Shown here: piece after piece, positions 1-5,168 of the stretch | Layout of the letters: each line of letters starts with the position of its first letter | Numbering within the stretch: position 1 is the stretch's first letter | NCBI GenBank assembly: GCA_025058915.1 | Contig: JANXEC010000033.1 | Coordinates: 1-5,168 of the forward strand | Direction of reading: 5' to 3' | Length of the DNA stretch: 5,168 bases | From: Microcaldota archaeon | GTDB taxonomy: Archaea > Micrarchaeota > Micrarchaeia > Anstonellales > J096 | The notes under the pieces: model-generated | Told to the model about the DNA's origin: nothing | What the model saw: the letters and a program-made list of their open reading frames with translations, nothing else | Databases searched by the model: none | Position numbers and translations under genes: made by a program

Positions 1-11
1 ATTGAGATGCT

Positions 12-341
12 ATGGATAGATTGATGAGCAAAGAACTCTTGAGTCTAAAGCTTAGAGGCAGAGTAGAGAAAGGAATAGCTCTTGTGAGAGATGGAGAGAT
101 ATCTTATGGATATGCTATGAATGTAGAGGATGAGAGTAGGACTATTTCTGTATCAATTCAGCAGTATAATCAAAGGGACTTTCCGAGAATGCCAGATGGG
201 AAATATATACTAAGAGTTGATGGGATGGTTGTTGGATTGATTGTTTATAGAGAAGGTAGGCCTGATCTGTCTAGGATGCCTAGATACTTGTCACGGTTGG
301 AATGGTTAGAAGATAGAGCAGATGTTCGTAGAGATCCTTAA
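12..341 (+). CDS. small hypothetical protein, 109 aa (105 aa from the alternative start at 24)
   Basis: I do not recognise this protein. It is small, charged and soluble, with no signal peptide or membrane segment. The middle (about residues 25-85) alternates polar and hydrophobic residues as in a beta-rich fold, including DGKYILRVDG and VVGLIVY; the last 25 residues are rich in Arg, Asp and Glu. Codon use (AGA/AGG for Arg) matches its neighbours, which supports real coding. The start is uncertain: ATG at 12 is preceded in frame by TGA at 3-5, and a second in-frame ATG at 24 forms a TGATG overlap with a TGA at 22-24 in another frame, a layout typical of translational coupling to an upstream gene. 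Unlike the other genes it shows no TATA box in the few bases available, so it is probably a distal gene of a unit starting outside the window. Its last 20 codons lie antisense to the end of argS. Confidence 0.72.
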   Translation: MDRLMSKELLSLKLRGRVEKGIALVRDGEISYGYAMNVEDESRTISVSIQQYNQRDFPRMPDGKYILRVDGMVVGLIVYREGRPDLSRMPRYLSRLEWLEDRADVRRDP

Positions 342-1809
342 GTCTCTTCAGTACAAATAGTTTAGTAGGATTGTTAGATATTCTATGCTTTGAGTAGTAT
401 GAATTGAATTCTTCTGCAAGTTTCAGAGACAACTCTGCTACTACAGAGGGATCTAAATACTTTATGGCTTTGTCCATAGATGCTCTATAGTGAAGATAGA
501 ACTTCATCAACTCCCTGTCATCATCATCTAGAGATTTAGGTTTCGGTTCTACAGATGCATTTCTCTCTATACTTAGCATTCTGACATATGTGTAGAGCAG
601 ATAGACTCCTGACCCTCCCTGGGTGTTCAGAGCTTTGTCCCAATCAAACACAACCTCTGTTTTTGGATTGTGTCTGAGTATGTAGAACTTGATTGCGGCT
701 AGGGATAGTTCTTTATTATTCATCCTCTCATAACCTTCATTATATAGATCGTCAGCAGTATATCCCAGCCAATTCCCTTTTCTTCCAGAGAAATGGCCCT
801 CCCTCAACCTAACTCTCTGGTAGGCAAGATGGTGATACTCCTTGTTTGGTAGCATGTTGTTCATGAGTTCTTTGATCTCTTGCTGATGCTGAGACTGTTC
901 TATGCCGATTACATTTATTATGATATCTGAATTCAGATTGTAGATAGATCCATTCGTGTTGGAGATCTTCACTCCATCCTGTTCAACGAATTTCAATCCC
1001 GATAGAAACCCTGCTTTCCAGAGCTGAAATACTATATCCTTACCCAGATATGTAGCTGTTCCGTCACTTCTGATTATTACTTTCCTATTGAACTTCGTGA
1101 CATACGTTCCCTTTAGATCTCCAGAGTCAACATATTCAACATATCCATTCCTCTTCAGTTCCTGGATTCCTTGATTGAATAGATCCAATTTGATGTTACT
1201 CTCGTACACTCTGATATCAGTCCCTATACCATAGAGTTGTGCTGTCTTGAGCTGATCTCCTAACACCCTATCAACAAACTCCCTAGCTATATTATTCTCT
1301 TCCATTTCCCTCAGAACTTCCCTTATTTCATGTTCATGCTCCTGGAACATCTGGTTAGCCTTTACGTAATCCATACCTATCGCATGATCAAATCTAGGGT
1401 GTTCTGAAGTTAGTCCAAATTTTCTAAAATACCAGAAACTCTGAGCAACCTGTAACCCCAGATCATCTATATAATCTATCCTGTATACCTGATTATACCT
1501 CTGTTTCAGTATCCTGTACATACTTTCTCCAATCAATGCATTTCTCAGATGACCTATATGCCATGGTTTGTTAGGGTTTACAGATGGATATTCTATAGAC
1601 ACCCTCTTGTTGAGTATCTCTAATTTCGCAGTACTCTCCAGTAGAACGTCCTCTTTGATTCTTATGTTTATATACCCATTGATCAGATCTAATCTCTCAA
1701 CCCTAGGATCATTAGAAATAATATCTAGAATCTTCTGATCTTTGACTCTGTTTAGGTTTATACTATATTCATATCCTCTAAGTCTACTCACCTCTAGGGT
1801 TTCGATCAT
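280..1809 (-). CDS. argS: arginyl-tRNA synthetase (ArgRS), class I
   Basis: This cytoplasmic enzyme charges tRNA-Arg with arginine using ATP. Numbered from the chosen start (509 aa), residues 1-70 look like a reduced N-terminal tRNA-binding (Add1-like) domain. The catalytic Rossmann domain carries SVNPNKPWHIGHLRNAL, with HIGH at 84-87, followed by YIDDLGLQVAQS. The ArgRS-specific RSDGTATYLGKDI is at 247-259. REGHFSGRKG at 336-345 occupies the KMSKS place in degenerate form. GGSGVYLLYTYVR at 398-410 opens the helical anticodon-binding (DALR-type) domain, which runs to the end. A longer reading frame reaches an ATG at 1842, but the ATG at 1809 is preferred: it sits about 26 bases from a TTTAAA box (leaderless), and the 11 extra residues (MFLNVLVIILV) would be translated promoter DNA. 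The protein is shorter than the common 550-630 residues, mostly at the N-terminus. The gene is divergent from the DUF373 gene and convergent with the small gene at 12-341. Confidence 0.96.
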   Translation of the reverse strand: MIETLEVSRLRGYEYSINLNRVKDQKILDIISNDPRVERLDLINGYINIRIKEDVLLESTAKLEILNKRVSIEYPSVNPNKPWHIGHLRNALIGESMYRILKQRYNQVYRIDYIDDLGLQVAQSFWYFRKFGLTSEHPRFDHAIGMDYVKANQMFQEHEHEIREVLREMEENNIAREFVDRVLGDQLKTAQLYGIGTDIRVYESNIKLDLFNQGIQELKRNGYVEYVDSGDLKGTYVTKFNRKVIIRSDGTATYLGKDIVFQLWKAGFLSGLKFVEQDGVKISNTNGSIYNLNSDIIINVIGIEQSQHQQEIKELMNNMLPNKEYHHLAYQRVRLREGHFSGRKGNWLGYTADDLYNEGYERMNNKELSLAAIKFYILRHNPKTEVVFDWDKALNTQGGSGVYLLYTYVRMLSIERNASVEPKPKSLDDDDRELMKFYLHYRASMDKAIKYLDPSVVAELSLKLAEEFNSYYSKHRISNNPTKLFVLKRLKDLYEHLLYLLTIPTVTSI

Positions 1810-1830
1810 GACTAAAATTATTACAAGAAC

Positions 1831-1840
1831 ATTTAAAAAC
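1831..1840. promoter_or_regulatory. shared TATA box of the divergent argS / DUF373 promoter
   Basis: The 52-base spacer holds one obvious TATA element, the palindrome TTTAAA at 1832-1837. Its centre (1834.5) is 25.5 bases from the argS ATG on the minus strand (A at 1809) and 27.5 bases from the DUF373 ATG on the plus strand (A at 1862). Archaeal TATA boxes are normally centred 25-27 bases before the transcription start, so both genes could be leaderless from this one box. The flank that would be the TFB-recognition element is purine-rich for the rightward direction (AAGAACA, 1825-1831) and T/G-rich for the leftward one (ATGTGTT, 1844-1838 read on the minus strand), so the rightward direction may be stronger. 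Confidence 0.78.
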
Positions 1841-1861
1841 ACATGATTGTATTTACATCTA

Positions 1862-3070
1862 ATGATAGGGATTTTGGTAGTGGATTCTGATGATGATCTT
1901 GGTAAGAAGGCTAAGATCCAAGGACCTGTGGTTGGATTGGAGAATTGTAGATTGGCAGCCTATCAATTGCTTGAGGCCGATCCAGAGGATCCTGATGGGA
2001 ATACGATATTGAAGGCTATCAAGGAATACGGAGACATAGAGGAGAAGAACAAGATCATAGCAGTGATTACTGGAGATAGTAGGTTAGGATACTATGCTTA
2101 CAAGAGAATAAATGATAGTCTGGACATGCTAATAAACAAGTATAACATGGACAGTGTTGTTCTAGTTACTGACGGGGTTTCTGATGAGAGTGAAATAATA
2201 CCTTTGTTGAGCTCAAGGAGAATCAGAGTATTGAGAGTAGTTAGATTGAGTATGAAACAGGCTAGCAGGATAGAGAATACATATACGTTTGTGATGAGCA
2301 AGCTGAAAGATCCCTATTATTCTAGGTTGATATTCGGCATACCTGGGTTGATTCTATTCATAATAGCTGGAATGATATTTCTTAACATACCTACATCACT
2401 TATATTGAGCACTATAGGATTTGTACTTCTTATGTATGGCTTCAACATTCCAGGAAGAATATATGAGATATTTAACATCACAGACTTCAGAACATACAAT
2501 TATATCATCATGATAGGAGGAATAATAATAGGAATCGTCTCTGCCACTGTTGCTTATGATCTATACATAAACCTGATAAATAGAGGTGAAGAGAGAATAT
2601 ATAGTGTTTTCCGCGGAGTGGAGCTTCTAGTATATCCTATTATGATATTCAGTATAGCTATGTATATTCTACCTGCGGTGTTAGTAGATAACAACATAAA
2701 GAGAATAAACAATCTCAGGTCAGCAATATATGTGATATATATTTTATTTAATTTCATGTTAGTGATCAATTTTGTAACAGCATCGATGTTCTATATAACA
2801 TTTGATCAAGTAATAGTTTATGGATTGCTCAGTTCTCTACTCACATCGTTGATATTAAATTATCTAAACAACCTCAAAATCACATACATATATATGCTAA
2901 ATCCAGTAGGTAGTAGAATCGTGGATGTAGAATCCAAAGTGAACATAGGTGTTGTGAAGAGATTGGATGAGAGAGGTATTGTTGCTGAAACAGATTATAG
3001 GGAGGAGATATATGTTCCTTATGAAAATGTAATCAAAGCCTCTGATAGAGTACTGTTTGTTAGGTTATAG
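1862..3070 (+). CDS. DUF373 family multi-pass membrane protein
   Basis: The protein has 402 aa. Residues 1-150 form a soluble domain recognisable as DUF373 (PF04123): VVDSDDDLG at 6-14, GPVVG at 21-25, the acidic ADPEDPDGN at 39-47, AVITGD at 67-72 and VLVTDGVSDE at 100-109, where hydrophobic strands lead into Asp/Gly loops as in an alpha/beta ligand-binding fold. About six membrane helices follow (roughly 155-174, 177-194, 212-235, 255-275, 287-310, 316-333). A soluble tail of about 55 residues ends the protein, with a beta-like stretch (NIGVVKRL, GIVAETDY, EEIYVPYENV). The family's function is unknown to me; the clustered acidic residues could bind metal or a nucleotide, which is inference. 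The ATG at 1862 is chosen because it lies about 27 bases from the TATA centre; the upstream in-frame ATG at 1847 is only about 12 bases from it. With an even helix count, both soluble parts would be on the cytoplasmic side. Confidence 0.9.
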   Translation: MIGILVVDSDDDLGKKAKIQGPVVGLENCRLAAYQLLEADPEDPDGNTILKAIKEYGDIEEKNKIIAVITGDSRLGYYAYKRINDSLDMLINKYNMDSVVLVTDGVSDESEIIPLLSSRRIRVLRVVRLSMKQASRIENTYTFVMSKLKDPYYSRLIFGIPGLILFIIAGMIFLNIPTSLILSTIGFVLLMYGFNIPGRIYEIFNITDFRTYNYIIMIGGIIIGIVSATVAYDLYINLINRGEERIYSVFRGVELLVYPIMIFSIAMYILPAVLVDNNIKRINNLRSAIYVIYILFNFMLVINFVTASMFYITFDQVIVYGLLSSLLTSLILNYLNNLKITYIYMLNPVGSRIVDVESKVNIGVVKRLDERGIVAETDYREEIYVPYENVIKASDRVLFVRL

Positions 3071-3079
3071 TTTAAAAAG
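3071..3079 (+). promoter_or_regulatory. TATA box of the 273-aa helical protein gene
   Basis: TTTAAAAAG begins directly after the TAG stop of the DUF373 gene (3068-3070). The TTTAAA centre at 3073.5 is 25.5 bases before the ATG at 3099, the archaeal spacing for a transcript starting at the start codon. The recognition element upstream of the box would fall inside the last codons of the DUF373 gene. A TATATATATA run at 3085-3094 lies in the initially melted region, where easy opening would help initiation. No ribosome-binding site precedes the ATG, consistent with a leaderless mRNA. Confidence 0.72.
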
Positions 3080-3098
3080 GTTTCTATATATATAACAC

Positions 3099-3920
3099 AT
3101 GGAAAGCATTATCCCTAATTCTGGGTTTCATCAAGATATAGCAAAGAAGGTTAGAGAGTTAGGAGGAGATCCAGAGAGAATTGTAAGGAGTCTAAATCTG
3201 CATAGACATATGTATAAACACTGGATGAATCTTCCTATAGTAGCTACTCTAAGCTATGATGAAATAAAAGAGAATAGAGATATTATTCTTAGGATCCTAG
3301 ATGCATTAGATCATAGTTCTAAAGTGAGAGATCTGAAGCAAATAATATCTCTGTACAAAGCACATACAGATAAGATGGAATTGATTGATAAATATCTAAA
3401 ACTTGCTAAGGACGATCTAGATATACCAGTGATATCAACTCTCCTGAATTACAATCTAAATGTAAATGTATTGGGTGGAGCTAGAAAAATACATGATTTT
3501 AGAATGTTCTACGGAAAGATTAGGAAATATTTGTCAAAACAACATATAGAATATCTGCTATCATATGAGAATCTCGATTTCAATAAGATAGATAACGGAT
3601 TGGGTAGTTCTACATTTCTAGAGATGTTGGGTAGATTAGAGATAAATGACAGAGTACATGCTCTTGTATCATTAGGGATGACAAGAGGAGCTCTGGATGT
3701 TCTCATGATCAGATTACAGGAGATTCTGAATAAACACCATATACCTGTAAAGACTGTATTAGCTACTCTACATTTCTTAGAGAGTGTAAAGGACTATGAT
3801 AGGTTCAGCTCAGAATTAGCGGTTGAGCTGAATAACGTTAATCAGGAAATATCAAATAAATATCTCTCTGTGTTGTTCAGACACGAAAACATAACTCCTA
3901 GATATAATTACGAGAGATAA
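3099..3920 (+). CDS. hypothetical soluble alpha-helical protein, 273 aa
   Basis: I do not recognise this protein and assign no function. It appears almost entirely helical: amphipathic segments rich in Leu, Ile, Lys, Asp and Glu fill roughly residues 12-33, 55-105, 128-155, 172-214 and 217-260, separated by short Gly/Asn/Pro turns. There is no signal peptide, membrane helix, cysteine cluster or nucleotide-binding loop. A short His-rich patch (HRHMYKH, 35-41, His at 35, 37 and 41) and paired His at 213-214 are the only notable local features. The succession of helices could form a solenoid-like binding scaffold, but I see no clear repeat. The start at 3099 is supported by a TTTAAA box centred about 26 bases upstream, giving a leaderless mRNA. 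It lies 28 bases after the DUF373 gene and 34 bases before the membrane AAA ATPase gene, and codon use matches both, so a native gene serving one of those membrane proteins is plausible. Confidence 0.85.
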   Translation: MESIIPNSGFHQDIAKKVRELGGDPERIVRSLNLHRHMYKHWMNLPIVATLSYDEIKENRDIILRILDALDHSSKVRDLKQIISLYKAHTDKMELIDKYLKLAKDDLDIPVISTLLNYNLNVNVLGGARKIHDFRMFYGKIRKYLSKQHIEYLLSYENLDFNKIDNGLGSSTFLEMLGRLEINDRVHALVSLGMTRGALDVLMIRLQEILNKHHIPVKTVLATLHFLESVKDYDRFSSELAVELNNVNQEISNKYLSVLFRHENITPRYNYER

Positions 3921-3923
3921 CAC

Positions 3924-3932
3924 TTTTTAAAT
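3924..3932 (+). promoter_or_regulatory. TATA box of the membrane AAA ATPase gene
   Basis: TTTTTAAAT lies just after the TAA stop of the helical protein gene (3918-3920). The TTTAAA at 3926-3931 is centred 26.5 bases before the ATG at 3955. No Shine-Dalgarno-like motif precedes the ATG, so a leaderless transcript is likely. The same nine bases, TTTTTAAAT, form the argS-facing reading of the divergent promoter. Confidence 0.72.
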
Positions 3933-3950
3933 TCTTTCTAGAATTATTTT
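3930..3950 (+). terminator. possible terminator: weak inverted repeat plus T-rich tract
   Basis: AATTCT (3930-3935) and AGAATT (3940-3945) are perfect inverted repeats around the four-base loop TTCT, followed by TTTT at 3947-3950. With the TTTTT at 3924-3928 this gives a T-rich non-template strand just after a stop codon, the main feature of archaeal intrinsic termination. The stem is short and AT-rich, so it is weak as a hairpin. It lies between the TATA box and the start of the AAA ATPase gene, so it may instead be an operator-like palindrome or mere AT-rich coincidence. Confidence 0.3.
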
Positions 3951-3954
3951 ATTG

Positions 3955-5168
3955 ATGTCTCTCACATCTGTAGATGTTATAGTTAAATCAAAAGTCAATC
4001 TCATTGTTAAGGAGGAGAAATACACTAGAGCATTTCTCATCTATCTATCATCTCTAATAGTAACTCTCTCTATGCCACTCTATCCTCATCTACTGGCCCC
4101 TATCATATCTTTAGGCCCTGCCTATGTAGCTCTTTCGAATTTCAGGCTAGGAATTGTATTAGTTGCTCTCTTAGGTATTCTTGGAATGTATTATATAGGC
4201 ACTACAATGGGAAACTACGGATTGCTATTGCTATCGATAATGATATTCTTACTCTGGGAGAATACGAATGCAGTATTCCTTACATTCATGTTGTTGTTCT
4301 TACCTCTCCTCCAACCTCCTTTCCATGTGTTTGATGGATTGATAGTTCTAGCATATCTCCTATCTGCATATACCATTGGATCTAGAGTGGCTATACTCCT
4401 AGCGCTCGTATCAGTGCTCATAATATTTACATTCATCACAATGCTAGATGTGAAGAGTACGTTCTTCATAAAGGATGATAAAATCTCTTATGTAACTTTC
4501 AATCCAGAACGATATGCAACCAAGCTAGGAGTGATTGAATTCTTCACAGAAGGATTGCCTGAAGTGATGAGAGCGATCAGAGATCCCTCTGGCCATTTGG
4601 AGTTTGGTAAGAACATGTATGGAATGATAGGAAACATAACCAAGGGACTGTTTGAGGACAAGCTATTCATATATCTCCTCCTATGGAGCATGATACTGTT
4701 TATTCCCACATATCTGACTGGAGTTATATATATCAAGAACTTCCCGAGCGAAGCACTGACGTCTTTACCGGTTCTATTGCTAATACCTGTCTATTCACTC
4801 TGGATATATCCCTCCTATGATCTTGCATTGCATCCAGGAGTGATTATATTCCCAATCTTTACTGTTGCTTTAGTATATGTTGCTAATAGAGCAGGTATAA
4901 GGTTTTCGAAAGAGAGAGAACTGAGGAAGATGAGCAGTGTCAAGGATATGCCTTTTGTTATTGAGCTCAGTGCTGCTGGAGTAGAGGGACTAGAGGATGT
5001 TGCTGGCTATGAAGATGTGAAAGAGGAACTGAAGAATGCAATTATAACTCCTCTCAAGAGCTCTGAACTGAAATATACATATAACATAAAACCTGCAAGA
5101 GGAATATTGTTGTTTGGACCTCCTGGAACAGGTAAGACTCTACTGGTGAATGCTCTGGCAAAGGAATT
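3955..5168 (+). CDS. membrane-anchored AAA ATPase, 3' end outside window (partial)
   Basis: The open frame gives 404 residues and runs off the right edge. After a charged N-terminus there are about ten hydrophobic segments: roughly 25-43, 44-61, 65-83, 88-102, 105-123, 126-142, 144-163, then 237-260, 268-285 and 292-311. A hydrophilic loop of about 70 residues (164-236) lies between segments seven and eight. With a basic N-terminus inside and ten crossings, that loop would face outside and the ATPase the cytoplasm. A short basic linker (RFSKERELRK, 316-325) leads to a classical AAA domain: GLEDVAGYEDVKEEL at 345-359, IKPARGILLFGPPGTGKT at 378-395 with Walker A at 388-395. Walker B, sensor and arginine-finger motifs, and any second AAA or protease domain, are not visible. 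The AAA start resembles both CDC48/PAN-type and FtsH-type ATPases, but FtsH normally has only two membrane helices. Likely role: ATP-driven extraction or remodelling of membrane proteins (inference). ATG 3955 lies about 27 bases from a TTTAAA box, fitting a leaderless start; an in-frame TTG at 3952 is less likely. Confidence 0.93.
   Translation, partial: MSLTSVDVIVKSKVNLIVKEEKYTRAFLIYLSSLIVTLSMPLYPHLLAPIISLGPAYVALSNFRLGIVLVALLGILGMYYIGTTMGNYGLLLLSIMIFLLWENTNAVFLTFMLLFLPLLQPPFHVFDGLIVLAYLLSAYTIGSRVAILLALVSVLIIFTFITMLDVKSTFFIKDDKISYVTFNPERYATKLGVIEFFTEGLPEVMRAIRDPSGHLEFGKNMYGMIGNITKGLFEDKLFIYLLLWSMILFIPTYLTGVIYIKNFPSEALTSLPVLLLIPVYSLWIYPSYDLALHPGVIIFPIFTVALVYVANRAGIRFSKERELRKMSSVKDMPFVIELSAAGVEGLEDVAGYEDVKEELKNAIITPLKSSELKYTYNIKPARGILLFGPPGTGKTLLVNALAKE

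Noticed and set aside
1810..1842. Extension of ArgRS by 11 hydrophobic residues to an ATG at 1842
   Set aside because: The extension covers the TATA box and the expected transcription start, so it would not be in the mRNA; it resembles a signal peptide, which is out of place on a cytoplasmic synthetase.
2098..2769. Three minus-strand open frames of 60-71 codons opposite the DUF373 gene
   Set aside because: They are shadows of the plus-strand gene, with unrecognisable hydrophobic translations mirroring its membrane helices, and no TATA box at the right distance.
3158..3168. AGGAGGAGAT, Shine-Dalgarno-like, inside the helical protein gene
   Set aside because: No ATG, GTG or other credible start opening a real frame follows at the right distance; it is ordinary coding sequence for Gly-Gly-Asp.
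4009..4018. AAGGAGGAG, a strong Shine-Dalgarno-like motif inside the AAA ATPase gene
   Set aside because: It encodes Lys-Glu-Glu (residues 19-21) and has no start codon at ribosome-binding distance downstream, so it does not mark an internal start.
4302..4321. CT-rich run (CCTCTCCTCC...CCTCCT) resembling the 3' end of 16S rRNA
   Set aside because: It is in frame as Leu, Gln and Pro codons of a membrane helix (residues about 116-122); a chance resemblance to anti-Shine-Dalgarno sequence is enough.
4215..4736. Two minus-strand open frames of 82-84 codons opposite the AAA ATPase gene
   Set aside because: The plus-strand frame codes continuously for membrane helices and a canonical AAA start; the opposite frames have no promoter or recognisable protein.
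3955..5168. Calling the last gene ftsH
   Set aside because: The AAA start is compatible, but FtsH normally has two membrane helices, this protein has about ten, and the zinc protease domain would lie outside the window.
1..5168. tRNA, rRNA, CRISPR, insertion sequence or long repeats
   Set aside because: No cloverleaf-like arms, regularly spaced repeats, transposase motifs or terminal inverted repeats were seen on either strand by reading.

Overview
The window looks archaeal. It encodes an archaeal-type class I arginyl-tRNA synthetase and a DUF373 membrane protein, a family I know essentially from archaea. Its genes appear to be transcribed from archaeal TATA boxes. The DNA is AT-rich, arginine is written almost only as AGA/AGG, and ATA is common for isoleucine. 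Four of the five genes have a TTTAAA box centred 25-28 bases upstream of the ATG. That is the archaeal TATA-to-transcription-start distance, so their mRNAs are probably leaderless. I cannot place the organism further with confidence; a Thermoplasmata-like or small-genome DPANN (ARMAN-type) archaeon would fit.

Layout: (1) 12-341, +, a small unrecognised protein, probably the last gene of a unit that begins left of the window. (2) 280-1809, -, argS, whose 3' end overlaps gene 1 tail to tail. (3) 1810-1861, a 52-base divergent spacer with one palindromic TTTAAA positioned to serve both argS and the gene to its right. (4) 1862-3070, +, a DUF373 protein with a soluble acidic N-terminal domain and about six membrane helices. 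(5) 3099-3920, +, a soluble, all-helical 273-residue protein I do not recognise. (6) 3955 to the right edge, +, a membrane-anchored AAA ATPase with about ten predicted membrane helices ahead of the ATPase domain, cut just after Walker A.

The three rightward genes are separated by only 28 and 34 bases, but each gap holds its own TATA box, so they form a promoter-rich cluster rather than a classical single-promoter operon. Two of the three are multi-pass membrane proteins with a nucleotide-binding or probably ligand-binding cytoplasmic domain, and the third is a soluble helical protein. A shared membrane process, such as membrane protein quality control or remodelling, is a reasonable guess, but nothing in the sequence proves it. 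No RNA genes, CRISPR arrays, insertion sequences or long repeats were seen, and no gene-free stretch exceeds about 50 bases.
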